Source: DASXRU01 sp033856235 (GTDB taxonomy: Bacteria; Acidobacteriota; Blastocatellia; Pyrinomonadales; Pyrinomonadaceae). Taken from it: a stretch of DNA of 48,275 nt. The notes below the pieces were generated by a model. That model had not been told where the DNA came from, did no database searches, and was given only the letters and a program-made list of their open reading frames with translations. Shown here one piece after another: positions 32,395 through 40,457 of the stretch (position 1 is its first letter; the number at the start of each line of letters is the position of its first letter). A program made the translations under genes and the position numbers. The stretch lies in contig JAWVFI010000171.1 in the NCBI GenBank assembly GCA_033856235.1, positions 1 through 48,275 on the forward strand. The letters are read 5' to 3'.

Positions 32395-33663
32395 TTAATC
32401 ATCCAAACCGTAAGCATCACGCCACTCGCGCAGGGTTTCTTCCGCGGTGGTTTCGTACGTCCGGCGCAGGTGGCTGAGCAGCGGATGGGATAACTTGTTG
32501 ACTGTGGATGTCAGCAACGCCTCGATGGCCCTTTCCTGATCGGGAGTCAGTTCGCCCAAACGCGTTCGCTGGCGCGCCATCTCAGACTTCGCGATGTCCT
32601 GAAGTTTCTGTCGCAATGCGCCGAGCGTTGGCCCGATATCCAGCGCCCGCAGCGCCTGTTGAAATTGCATGACTTCGGAGTCAACGATCAACTCTGCGCG
32701 CTCGGCTTCGCGCTCGCGCTCGCGGATGTTGGACGAGACGACGGCCTCCAGATCGTCGATATCGAAGACAAAGAGATTGGGCAAGTCGCCGACAGCGGGA
32801 TCGATATTTCGCGGAACGCTGATATCAATTAGAAATGATGGGCGATTACGGCGTTTCTCCAGCACCTGCCGCGCAATTTCCGTGGTGACCAGAAACCCGG
32901 GCGCCGACGTTGAGCAAATGACAATGTCTGCGCTGGCGATGTGTTCGGTTAGATCTTCGAAACTGACTGCTTCACCGCCAAAGTCCCGCGCCAGCTTGAC
33001 AGCAGTTTCGCCGCTGCGATTGGTGACCAGGACTCGCGACGCGCCGGCTTTCACCAGGTGGCGGGCGGCGAGCTCCGCCATTTCGCCCGCGCCCACCAGG
33101 AGCACTGTGCGGCCGGCGAGCGAGTTAAAGATTTTTCGTCCCAGTTCGACTGCCATGAAGCTGATCGAAACTGCGGAGGCAGCGATTCCGGTTTCACTGC
33201 GGACCCGCTTGGCTACGTGCAATGAATGATGGACGAGGCGGTTTAGAACGCGGCCGGTAGTTCCGGCGGCAACGGCCACCGCGTAGGCGCGCCGCACCTG
33301 GCCGAGCACCTGTGGCTCGCCCACCACCATTGAATCCAACGAGGAAGCCACGCGAAACATATGGCGCACCGCCTGATCATCGGCATGCGAGTAGAAGTGT
33401 TTGCGGAAATAGCCCTGCGGCAGCGGCCGGCATTCGCTGAGGTATTTGGTAATGTGCTCGGCCCCGGCGCCGGCCAAACCTTCACCCGTCGCGCCCAATA
33501 CCTCCACCCGGTTGCAGGTGGAAACGATCAGCGCTTCGCGTAATAATTCACCATCGACCATTTCGCGCAGGCTACGGCTGCACGCCTCTTCGTTAAAGGC
33601 GAGCTGCTCGCGCACCTCGACTGGGGCCGTACGATGATTTAGTCCAACTAGAACGATCGACAT
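32395..33663 (-). CDS. hemA: Glutamyl-tRNA reductase
   Basis: 422 residues. It is the first enzyme of the C5 pathway, converting glutamyl-tRNA to glutamate-1-semialdehyde with NADPH. The N-terminal GLNHRTAPVEVRE and STCNRVEV with nucleophile Cys50 are diagnostic; the NADPH domain has LLVGAGEMAELAARHL. The C-terminal dimerisation helix region ends with LSHLRRTYETTAEETLREW. Second gene of the minus-strand haem operon. Confidence 0.96.
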   Translation of the reverse strand: MSIVLVGLNHRTAPVEVREQLAFNEEACSRSLREMVDGELLREALIVSTCNRVEVLGATGEGLAGAGAEHITKYLSECRPLPQGYFRKHFYSHADDQAVRHMFRVASSLDSMVVGEPQVLGQVRRAYAVAVAAGTTGRVLNRLVHHSLHVAKRVRSETGIAASAVSISFMAVELGRKIFNSLAGRTVLLVGAGEMAELAARHLVKAGASRVLVTNRSGETAVKLARDFGGEAVSFEDLTEHIASADIVICSTSAPGFLVTTEIARQVLEKRRNRPSFLIDISVPRNIDPAVGDLPNLFVFDIDDLEAVVSSNIREREREAERAELIVDSEVMQFQQALRALDIGPTLGALRQKLQDIAKSEMARQRTRLGELTPDQERAIEALLTSTVNKLSHPLLSHLRRTYETTAEETLREWRDAYGLDD

Positions 33664-33710
33664 AAGAATCTGCGTGTCACTGGTTTAGTTGTGAAATTGC
33701 GCATGCGGCT

Positions 33711-33752
33711 CACTAACAACTAACAACTAACAACTGACCACTGACCACTAAC
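33711..33752. repeat. Heptamer tandem repeat (AACTAAC family) between ccsA-like gene and hemA
   Basis: Six contiguous 7-nt units: CACTAAC, AACTAAC twice, AACTGAC, CACTGAC, CACTAAC. The array ends 4 nt before the stop codon of the cytochrome-assembly gene. No inverted arm is evident at this locus. Confidence 0.9.
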
Positions 33753-33756
33753 TAAC

Positions 33757-34593
33757 CTAACCAAAATCATGATAGCCGCCCATCAGGCGAGCTCCCAGAA
33801 ACGTAAAAAGAACCAGGACAAATCCGGCCACGCCTAGCCAGGCGGCCCTGCGGCCGCGCCACCGGGCAGAGGCGCGATAGACGATCAGCAAAAGATACAG
33901 CAGCCAGGTTAAGGCCGCGAAAATTTCCTTCGGATCGTTGTGCCACAATCGCCCATCACGCTCCGCTGACCAAATCATCCCGGTCACAATTCCCAGCGAT
34001 AACAACGTCAGGCCCACGGCGGCGGCCATGGTAGCAATGTCATTGACGGTGGTAAGCGGTGGCAGCCGGTGAAAGATGGCGCCAAAGGTCTTCAGTTTCA
34101 GCTCGCGCTCCTGCAGCAGATACATCACACTGGCCACGAAGACAACGAAGAACGACGCATACGCGCAAATCAGCACGGTGGTATGGAAGGGGAAAATCCA
34201 TCCGCCCGTCGAATTGGCCGCCGTGGTGCCGGCTAGCGCTCCCGGTGCCGCCGAAGGTTGTACGCCGCTGACAATCGCTATCAGAACCAGGGCGGCTACC
34301 AGTGGCAACGTAAAACTTCCCAGGGCGTGGACCTGATAGCGATATAGGACCAATCCGTAGGCGGCCACCAGTGTCCACGCCAAAAACGACAATGTTTCCG
34401 GTAAATAGAAAAGTGGAAAATGGTTCTGCACGGCCCAACCGCTGACCAGCGCCACGGTATGCAGGGCAAACCCTGTGATCAGCGCGAACCACGACACGCG
34501 CTGCAGCACCCGGCGCTTGTTTACAAACGCAAGCACAGCATGGACCGCGGCGACAATATACGCGCCCAGGACTAAAAGGAGAATGGATTTCAT
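33757..34593 (-). CDS. Cytochrome c assembly protein of the CcsA/HemX type
   Basis: 278 residues with about eight transmembrane segments. The Trp-rich haem-handling motif appears as RLWHNDPKEIFAALTWLLY (about 220-240), a variant of the WGxxWxWDPKE signature. Conserved histidines are near HTTVLICAY and the end (GGYHDFG). In this position, upstream of hemA, such proteins are often called HemX. It probably acts in haem export or cytochrome c maturation; the exact role is uncertain. First gene of the haem operon. Confidence 0.85.
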   Translation of the reverse strand: MKSILLLVLGAYIVAAVHAVLAFVNKRRVLQRVSWFALITGFALHTVALVSGWAVQNHFPLFYLPETLSFLAWTLVAAYGLVLYRYQVHALGSFTLPLVAALVLIAIVSGVQPSAAPGALAGTTAANSTGGWIFPFHTTVLICAYASFFVVFVASVMYLLQERELKLKTFGAIFHRLPPLTTVNDIATMAAAVGLTLLSLGIVTGMIWSAERDGRLWHNDPKEIFAALTWLLYLLLIVYRASARWRGRRAAWLGVAGFVLVLFTFLGARLMGGYHDFG

Positions 34594-34690
34594 TCCGGAG
34601 ACAACAAAGCAGGGACTTGATGATTCTAAGGTAACGCCAACGAGCGAGCAAGCTGAGCGTTAGACCCGCGGGGTAGCGGGCGTTGATTTG

Positions 34691-34805
34691 TGTTACTTCG
34701 TAAGATGTCGTGGAGTTTCGTGAATTGTGCGCTGAGGAATCGGAAGCATACGATCCACGAGACCACCCCAACCATATAGCCGCACTAAAGAACACGAAAT
34801 CGGAG
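34691..34805. repeat. CGTG-family interspersed element, copy 1
   Basis: About 115 bp. It aligns along its length with the reverse complement of 45188-45292. The shared blocks include a 23-bp exact match (34783-34805) and a TTTCGTGAAT core. Internally it is an imperfect inverted repeat (TTTCGTGAATTGTGC against ATACGATCCACGAG). It ends 31 nt before the ATG of the VWA gene, so it is the immediate 5' flank of that gene. Confidence 0.85.
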
Positions 34806-34836
34806 TTCTTGTGCAACCCTCCACAGGAGAAGATTG

Positions 34837-36138
34837 ATGCGAGCTCGACTGGTGGCTACGGCCTTCATCTTGATCGTCTCGGCGCAAAGTTTCGCGCAGA
34901 CTCGACGTCCCGCGCCGACTCCCAGGCCGGTCCAGACTTCGCCGGATGAGGCCTCGTCAGCCAGCGAGCAAGACGTGGATCGCTTCAAGATTGCTACCGA
35001 CCTGATAACAATCCCGGTTGTCGCCAGCACTCGGGACGGGATGTACGTTGCTGATCTTCGGAAAGAGGAATTCGAGATATTCGAAGATCGAACCAAACAG
35101 GAGGTGGCGTTTTTCGCCACCGTGAGCGCGCCCTTTCATGTGGTCCTGATGCTGGATACCAGCGCCAGCACGCACCCGAAATTACAACAAATCCAGGACG
35201 CGGCGATTGCCTTCGTTGCCCAGCTACAGGGCGCCGACCGCGTGAAAGTAATTTCGTTTGACGATACCGTCAAAGATCTCAACCCCTTTACCAGCGATAA
35301 GACTTTGCTGAGTGTGGCTATCCGCCGCACTACTTCAGGCCGCGATACCAAGTTGTATGACGCGATGGACCTGGCGCTATCAGCCCTCTCTCCAATCAAA
35401 GGGCGGAAGGCGATCGTCCTTTTCACTGATGGCGTCGATTATCATAGCGACCGCGCGGCCTTTGACGATGCGCTGCGGATGCTGGATGAATCGGGAGTAA
35501 TCGTTTATCCCATCCGCTATGATACGCGGGCGGCGGCTGAACGATTGGTTAGAGAGCAAACGAACGGCCCCGAACTGCCCGTCAGCGACGTCGTTCGTAA
35601 AAGGCCAGGCACGACGCCGCCCACGTTTCCCGGTGGTGACGCGGTGCCGGGCGGGGACGTAAAGCCGCCGGAAGGAATTACCAGATTGCCGCCGCCTTCA
35701 GTAATTCTGGGTGGGCGCACAAATCAACCGGACAACAGCAACGGCCGTTCGCGGGATGACCGCATACCCGACATTGACAGGGGAACGTCGCGACGTCCCA
35801 TGCCGGATGATCCGGGAAGCACCCGTAGACCTGCCAAAAAGAGCGGACCCGATGACGCAATAACCCACATATTGGACTCGCTCTATTTGATCGCCGACAC
35901 TTATCTGGAAGACTTAGCGAACAAGTCGGGAGGGCGGCTGGCTCGCGCGGACACACTGACTTCGCTGCCGGACGCTTTCAAGAACATTGCCGCTGAACTG
36001 CGAACGCAATACTCGCTGGGCTACTATTCGACGAACAAGGCAAAAGATGGCAGCTATCGAAAGATTCAGGTAAAGACCTCGCGCAAAGACACCAGCATCC
36101 GGGCCAAGCCCGGCTATCGCGCCCCGATCGGGAACTAA
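34837..36138 (+). CDS. VWA-domain exported protein (VWFA-related Acidobacterial domain type)
   Basis: 433 residues. The signal peptide (VATAFILIVSAQSFA) is followed by a domain typical of the acidobacterial VWA family (FKIATDLITIPVVASTRDGM). The von Willebrand A domain has the metal-dependent adhesion motif DTSAS (107-111), later FTDGVDYHSD. A low-complexity Pro/Arg/Asp-rich insertion (about 230-335) separates it from the C-terminal part (LRTQYSLGYYSTNKAKDGSYRKI ends the usual domain). ATG 34837 is preferred over the adjacent TTG because AGGAGA (34825-34830) is better spaced. Probably a periplasmic protein-protein interaction factor. Confidence 0.88.
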   Translation: MRARLVATAFILIVSAQSFAQTRRPAPTPRPVQTSPDEASSASEQDVDRFKIATDLITIPVVASTRDGMYVADLRKEEFEIFEDRTKQEVAFFATVSAPFHVVLMLDTSASTHPKLQQIQDAAIAFVAQLQGADRVKVISFDDTVKDLNPFTSDKTLLSVAIRRTTSGRDTKLYDAMDLALSALSPIKGRKAIVLFTDGVDYHSDRAAFDDALRMLDESGVIVYPIRYDTRAAAERLVREQTNGPELPVSDVVRKRPGTTPPTFPGGDAVPGGDVKPPEGITRLPPPSVILGGRTNQPDNSNGRSRDDRIPDIDRGTSRRPMPDDPGSTRRPAKKSGPDDAITHILDSLYLIADTYLEDLANKSGGRLARADTLTSLPDAFKNIAAELRTQYSLGYYSTNKAKDGSYRKIQVKTSRKDTSIRAKPGYRAPIGN

Positions 36139-36142
36139 GGTC

Positions 36143-36247
36143 TATTCGCAGATTACGCAAATTGAGAATCGGCCACCAGTGAGTTCCGTTTGCTGGTTGA
36201 CCATATTCGTTAACGGTGCTTTTTGTGGTCTGTGTAATCTGCGGATA
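36143..36247. repeat. GCAGATTAC-family interspersed inverted repeat, copy 1
   Basis: Ends TATTCGCAGATTACG (36143) and GTGTAATCTGCGGATA (to 36247) are inverted. The terminal GGTCTGTGTAATCTGCG is identical to that of the copy at 47126-47232, while the interior differs. It begins 4 nt after the VWA stop and fills much of the 210-nt gap before the HD gene. Confidence 0.85.
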
Positions 36248-36348
36248 CTCGATTTAAAGCACTGACGATCCGGTTCCGCTTGTTCGCTCCTCTCTGAACG
36301 TGTTAGTTTTCCAGCCTTCAAATAATTCAGACTCTAGATGGACCTTTA

Positions 36349-36933
36349 ATGCCACTGCCTGACCGGAAAGACGCCTGGGAATTGTTGTGCGAGTACACGC
36401 AGGGCGATAGCCTTCGCAAGCACGCCCTCGCTGTAGAGGCCGCGATGCGCGCTTGCGCTGCGCGATATGGCGACGCTGACAGCGATGTGGAGGAGTGGGG
36501 GTTGGTGGGACTACTGCACGACTTCGACTACGAAATGTTTCCCGGGGCCGACCAACATCCGTTCACCGGCGCGAACATTCTTTGCGGCCGTGGCTATTCG
36601 GAACGTTTCATCAGGGCCATCATGGGCCATGCGACGTACACGAATGTGCCGCGCGATACACGGATGGCGCGCGCTTTGTTCGCAACTGATGAGTTGTGCG
36701 GTTTTCTCGTAGCCTGTGCTCTCGTACGTCCATCGCGCAGTTTGGACGATTTGGAAGTTTCGTCCGTCAAGAAGAAACTGAAGGACAAAGCCTTTGCGCG
36801 CACGGTGAACCGGGAGGACATCCGCCAGGGTGTAGAGGAGTTAGGCGTTGACCTGGATGAACACATTCGATTTGTGATTGACGCGTTACGGCCGTTGCAG
36901 AAGGAAATTGGGCTGGCCTCCCCGTCTAATTAG
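36349..36933 (+). CDS. HD-domain phosphohydrolase-like protein
   Basis: 194 residues. The metal-binding HD residues are in order: His25 (RKHALAVE), His57-Asp58 (GLLHDFDYE), His94 (IMGHATY) and Asp114 (FATDELCG). The family includes hydrolases of nucleotides and phosphoesters, mostly of unknown substrate. The end overlaps the convergent membrane-protein gene by 4 nt. Confidence 0.85.
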   Translation: MPLPDRKDAWELLCEYTQGDSLRKHALAVEAAMRACAARYGDADSDVEEWGLVGLLHDFDYEMFPGADQHPFTGANILCGRGYSERFIRAIMGHATYTNVPRDTRMARALFATDELCGFLVACALVRPSRSLDDLEVSSVKKKLKDKAFARTVNREDIRQGVEELGVDLDEHIRFVIDALRPLQKEIGLASPSN

Positions 36934-37235
36934 ATGTGGAAAGGGCCGAGGGTGAGCGCGATGTACACAATGAGGGAAAGCAGTAGGACCAGAACTCCGG
37001 TCAGCACCGACTGCAGCTTCCGTCTCCGAGCAGTGTGGCGGTAGACGAAAACGCTTGCTACTACTGCGGTTAAAAGAGGGATGGCATAGATCGCCACTAC
37101 GGTCCAGTCGATCGGCCGAGAGGGATCAAAGAACGCTTTCCATGAGCCCACCGTCGCGACAGCTAGTCCGAGTGCCGCGCCGGCGCTAATCAGCATACCG
37201 ACCAGAGAGGTAAGCAGAACGAGTTTCAGCCGCAT
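36930..37235 (-). CDS. Three-helix membrane protein, unknown
   Basis: About 101 residues, or 115 if the ATG at 37277 is used. Hydrophobic segments: LVLLTSLVGMLISAGAALGL, WTVVAIYAIPLLTAVVASVF and LTGVLVLLLSLIVYIALTL, with a basic patch YRHTARRRK between the last two. The inner ATG (37235) is preferred, because the outer one shares its CATG with the divergent proline dehydrogenase start. Neither has a clear ribosome-binding site. No family recognised. Confidence 0.6.
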   Translation of the reverse strand: MRLKLVLLTSLVGMLISAGAALGLAVATVGSWKAFFDPSRPIDWTVVAIYAIPLLTAVVASVFVYRHTARRRKLQSVLTGVLVLLLSLIVYIALTLGPFHI

Positions 37236-37275
37236 GGGAGCGGCAAGGATAACATAGCGACGAATCGCAGAAAAC

Positions 37276-38196
37276 ATGATTACCAGGAGCGCATTACTTT
37301 ACTTATCAGAGCGGGAAGGGCTTAAGGATTTCGCGGCCCGCTTCAAGCTTTTTAAGAAACTAACCATCCGTTTCGTGGCGGGCGAAAACATCGAGGAGGC
37401 AGTTGAGGCGATTCGCCTCATTAATCAAAAGGGCTGTACCGCTTCTTTCGATCACCTTAATGAATCCGTAAAGAATGAGGCCGAGGCCCGGGCTGAAACT
37501 GAGGAATATCTTGCGGTCCTGGCGCGGATAGACGAAACCGGAATCAAGTCTAACGTGTCGATCAAACTTAGCCAGTTTGGCCTCCAGATCGATCCCGAAC
37601 TGGCCTACCGCAATGCGCGCCGCATCGTGCTGGAAGCCGCCTCGCGCGGCAACTTCGTGCGCGTCGATATGGAGGGTTCTGACGTCACCCAGGCGACGAT
37701 CGATATTTTCAAACGGCTGCGCGCGGAGTTCGGCTTGAATGAAGTCGGGATAGTTTTGCAATCCTACCTCAGGCGGACGATGGATGATGCTCACGATATG
37801 TTGAAAATTCCGGCGCGGATACGCATCTGCAAAGGCGCGTACAAAGAACCGCCGGAGGTGGCCTTTCCCGACAAGAAAGACGTTGACGACAACTATGTAC
37901 GAGTGATGCAACTGTTGCTTTCAAGTGGGACGTACCACGGCATCGCAACGCATGATCCGAAGATGATCGCGGCGACTATCGACTACATGCAGCGCAAAGG
38001 GATTGGCAAGGAGGCCTTCGAGTTTCAGATGTTGTACGGCATCCGGCGAGATTTACAAGAGAAGCTGGCTCGCGAAGGCTACAACGTGCGTGTCTATGTT
38101 CCGTATGGGAAACACTGGTATCCTTACTTCATGCGCCGTCTGGCAGAGCGCCCCGCAAATATCTGGTTCGTGATGAAGAACATGATCAAAGGATAA
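37276..38196 (+). CDS. Proline dehydrogenase
   Basis: 306 residues, the monofunctional TIM-barrel FAD enzyme that oxidises proline to pyrroline-5-carboxylate at the membrane. Landmarks: RFVAGENIEEAVEAIR, FDHLNESV, SNVSIKLSQFGLQID, VDMEGSDVT, IVLQSYLRRT, RICKGAYKEP, ATHD, EFQMLYGIRRDL and VYVPYGKHWYPYFMRRLAERPAN. P5C dehydrogenase is not in the window. The gene is followed at 9 nt by the NfeD gene. Confidence 0.94.
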   Translation: MITRSALLYLSEREGLKDFAARFKLFKKLTIRFVAGENIEEAVEAIRLINQKGCTASFDHLNESVKNEAEARAETEEYLAVLARIDETGIKSNVSIKLSQFGLQIDPELAYRNARRIVLEAASRGNFVRVDMEGSDVTQATIDIFKRLRAEFGLNEVGIVLQSYLRRTMDDAHDMLKIPARIRICKGAYKEPPEVAFPDKKDVDDNYVRVMQLLLSSGTYHGIATHDPKMIAATIDYMQRKGIGKEAFEFQMLYGIRRDLQEKLAREGYNVRVYVPYGKHWYPYFMRRLAERPANIWFVMKNMIKG

Positions 38197-38205
38197 CAAC
38201 CCGTA

Positions 38206-38703
38206 ATGGAAAAGCTCTGGATTCTCTGGGTGATATTGGGTGTGATCTTGATTGTGGCCGAGGTCTTCACCACCGGTTTTGTGCTCTTGTGGTTCGGTAT
38301 CGGAGCACTGGCGGCGGCGCTGGCGGGCCTGGTCGGGGTAGATAGTCTCGCTTTGCAGTTCTTGATTTTTGCGGTTGTGTCTATCGCTCTCACAGCCGCG
38401 TCGCGCACCATCTTCGTGAAATACTTCTCTCGTGAGGAGCATGGCGATTCATTGCGTTCGGGCGTTGACGGATTGCCCGGGAAGGTGGGCACCGTGGTGT
38501 CATCCAGCCGTGGCGCGATGAACGAAGGCGCGGTGAAAGTATTCGGATCGACATGGACCGCTTACCCCGCTCCCGGCGAGGAGCCTCTGGAAGCAGGAGA
38601 GCGCGTGCAGGTAGAGAGTATTCAGGGAGCGTCTATCTATGTGCGCCGGGTTGAACCGGGCAGGGACTGGCGGGCAGATTCGCTGACCAGCGGCAAGAGC
38701 TGA
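38206..38703 (+). CDS. NfeD-family membrane protein
   Basis: 165 residues. Two or three N-terminal transmembrane segments (ILWVILGVILIVAEVFTTGFVLLWFGIGALAAALAG and ALQFLIFAVVSIALTAAS) are followed by a C-terminal OB-fold (DGLPGKVGTVVSS ... GAVKVFGSTWTAYP ... GERVQVESIQGASIYV). NfeD proteins usually pair with SPFH/stomatin-like proteins in membrane-quality control, but no such gene is adjacent. Followed by two back-to-back palindromic elements. Confidence 0.9.
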   Translation: MEKLWILWVILGVILIVAEVFTTGFVLLWFGIGALAAALAGLVGVDSLALQFLIFAVVSIALTAASRTIFVKYFSREEHGDSLRSGVDGLPGKVGTVVSSSRGAMNEGAVKVFGSTWTAYPAPGEEPLEAGERVQVESIQGASIYVRRVEPGRDWRADSLTSGKS

Positions 38704-38716
38704 CACACCAGGTTCA

Positions 38717-38844
38717 CTCAAGCTCTTCACTTGGACCGCGGGCGTCCCGCCCGCAAATGCACCATTCGTTCAAGACTGCAGAATCTTTTCGCGCTACACG
38801 CTCATTGCGGGCGGGACGCCCGCGGTCCCAGTGAGGAGCTTGAG
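38717..38844. repeat. 128-bp palindromic element with 40-bp arms
   Basis: Arms at 38717-38756 and 38805-38844 are complementary at 38 of 40 positions, around a 48-nt centre. They contain GGACCGCGGGCGTCCCGCCC and its inverse. The size and structure resemble a MITE or REP-type element; as a transcript it would form a very stable hairpin downstream of the NfeD gene. Confidence 0.92.
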
Positions 38845-38854
38845 AGATTCAATT

Positions 38855-38945
38855 GTAGTGGCGGCACTCCGTGGCCGCGCCCTTTCTGATCAAGACGATT
38901 TAGCGCATTAAGAAGAAGGGGGTGGCCACGGAGCGCCACCCCTAC
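38855..38945. repeat. Second palindromic element, abutting the previous one
   Basis: Imperfectly inverted arms GTAGTGGCGGCACTCCGTGG (38855) and CCACGGAGCGCCACCCCTAC (to 38945) flank a less GC-rich centre. The right end contains the stop codon (complement of 38942-38944) of the minus-strand gene at 38942, so the element reaches into that coding sequence. Confidence 0.85.
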
Positions 38946-39319
38946 TCATTTGGCACGCGCTTCAGCGTCATGAACAAAGCGATTACTGCCAGAAGCAGTC
39001 CCACGCCCTTAATTGCGGCCACCCACTCAGATGGAATTGGGGCCGGATCAAGGTGGCCCATCCTGATGTCGTGTAACTGGCCGAAGAAGCTGAGATAGGC
39101 CATCCCACACATGAAGGCCCACGCGGCTGCCAAAAAACGCTGACCTGCGCGAACGTCCTTGCCCACGCGCCATGCTCCGTAGAGCAGAAAAGCGCCTATC
39201 AGGTAATCATCAAAAAGGGAGGGTGGATCAGCACGCCATGTACTCCATCGACGGATTGTTTCGGCCAACGGAATAAGGATGCCGAGGACGATCGCAAGAT
39301 AGCGGCTGAAAGAAATCAT
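38942..39319 (-). CDS. Four-helix membrane protein, unknown
   Basis: 125 residues with about four hydrophobic segments: YLAIVLGILIPLAETI, DYLIGAFLLYGAWRVG, AAAWAFMCGMAYLSFFG and GVGLLLAVIALFMTLK. GGGAG is correctly spaced before the ATG. No family recognised with certainty. The C-terminal residues and stop lie in the end of a palindromic repeat. Confidence 0.7.
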   Translation of the reverse strand: MISFSRYLAIVLGILIPLAETIRRWSTWRADPPSLFDDYLIGAFLLYGAWRVGKDVRAGQRFLAAAWAFMCGMAYLSFFGQLHDIRMGHLDPAPIPSEWVAAIKGVGLLLAVIALFMTLKRVPNE

Positions 39320-39345
39320 CGCAACTCCCGATAATAACCGACGCC

Positions 39346-39415
39346 GTTTAGAGGCGGGCTACCGCTGGTTTCATGTACCAACGGGGACGGCGGGGCGGTA
39401 GCACGGCCGCTAAAC
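39346..39415. repeat. 70-bp palindromic element
   Basis: GTTTAGAGGCGGGCTACCGC (39346) is inverted, with gaps, as GCGGTAGCACGGCCGCTAAAC (to 39415). It lies between the minus-strand membrane gene and the end of the PP2C gene. Its left flank GCCGTTTAGAG is identical to the left flank of the element at 22478. Confidence 0.75.
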
Positions 39416-39426
39416 AATCCTTTTGA

Positions 39427-40377
39427 TTAAGGGATTTCGGTGGGCGGTTCGGAATTGAAGGAATTAGGTTCCGTCTCATCGAGCGTCATGTCTTCTTCGA
39501 GCGGTGGCAGTTCGATCGTAATCTTCTCAGTAGTCGCTGCTTTCAAATCATCGCCCGAGAATCGCGCCAGGATGACAGTGATGTTGTCTTCGCCGCCGCG
39601 ATCATTTGCCTCTTTGACGAGGGCAGTGCAGGCCGCCGACAAATCGTCGCCGGTCTGAGTAACGATTTTCTGAATGTCCTCCGCACGAAGTTTCCCCGAA
39701 AGCCCATCGCTGCAAAGCAGTAGCATGTCGCCCTGCCGGATACGCATCCTGGCTGTTGCCGGAGTCAGATCGGTTTGGGCGCCCAAGGCCTGGAGAATCA
39801 CGTTGCGAAACATGTGCGTTTCGGCTTCTTCTTCGCTGATCTGACCGACGTCCACCAGTTGCTGGACCAGTGATTGATCTTTCGTTGCCAGGCGAATCTG
39901 TTCACCGCGAATAACATAAGCCCGGCTGTCACCAACCTGGACCAAGTCGAGCGTGTCGCCTTTGATTGCCGCCCCGGTAAAGGTCGCGCCCATGCCGCTG
40001 CAGCGGCTGTCCGAGAGGCTCTTTTTGTGAATCTCGAGATTGGCGTAGATAGTGGCCTCTCTCAGGCAATCAACCAGCGACAGGTCCGGATTGCAGCCGT
40101 TTGATTTTTCCGAGCCGTCACCCACCAGGATCTCCCGCACTGAGTCAACTGCCATCCGGCTGGCAACGTCGCCCGCGAGAGCGCCGCCCATGCCGTCGGA
40201 AACTACCAGCACTACGCCGGCATTTCCCGGATCGACACTATGAAGTTCAGCCGGCGACTCTTCGCCGGCCGAGCCGGTCCAGGTCGTTGACGTGGATAAG
40301 TCCAGAACGAGGAAGTTATCTTCATTTCCTCGTCTGACGCGACCGATGTCTGATTTTGCGCGAAGCTCTACGATCAT
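39427..40377 (-). CDS. PP2C-family serine/threonine protein phosphatase (Stp/PrpC-like)
   Basis: 316 residues, metal-dependent phosphatase that reverses Ser/Thr phosphorylation. Motifs in order: RRGNEDNFL (Glu19-Asp20), VSDGMGGALAGDVAS (Asp61), SGMGATFTGAAI, VQVGDSRAYVIR, LLLCSDGLSGKL and GGEDNITVILARF. An acidic C-terminal tail (about 265-316) is extra. No partner kinase gene is adjacent. Confidence 0.93.
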   Translation of the reverse strand: MIVELRAKSDIGRVRRGNEDNFLVLDLSTSTTWTGSAGEESPAELHSVDPGNAGVVLVVSDGMGGALAGDVASRMAVDSVREILVGDGSEKSNGCNPDLSLVDCLREATIYANLEIHKKSLSDSRCSGMGATFTGAAIKGDTLDLVQVGDSRAYVIRGEQIRLATKDQSLVQQLVDVGQISEEEAETHMFRNVILQALGAQTDLTPATARMRIRQGDMLLLCSDGLSGKLRAEDIQKIVTQTGDDLSAACTALVKEANDRGGEDNITVILARFSGDDLKAATTEKITIELPPLEEDMTLDETEPNSFNSEPPTEIP

Positions 40378-40457
40378 GAATTGGTGAATAGTAAATGGAG
40401 TATGGCTAAGGCTGTCAAGACGAAAGCTGCATTTGGGCTTGCCGCGGGATAGAAAAG

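Noticed and set aside
34040..34816. 258-codon minus-strand frame overlapping the cytochrome-assembly gene
   Set aside because: Out of frame with clear transmembrane and DPKE motifs of the CcsA-like protein, and crosses a repeat element.
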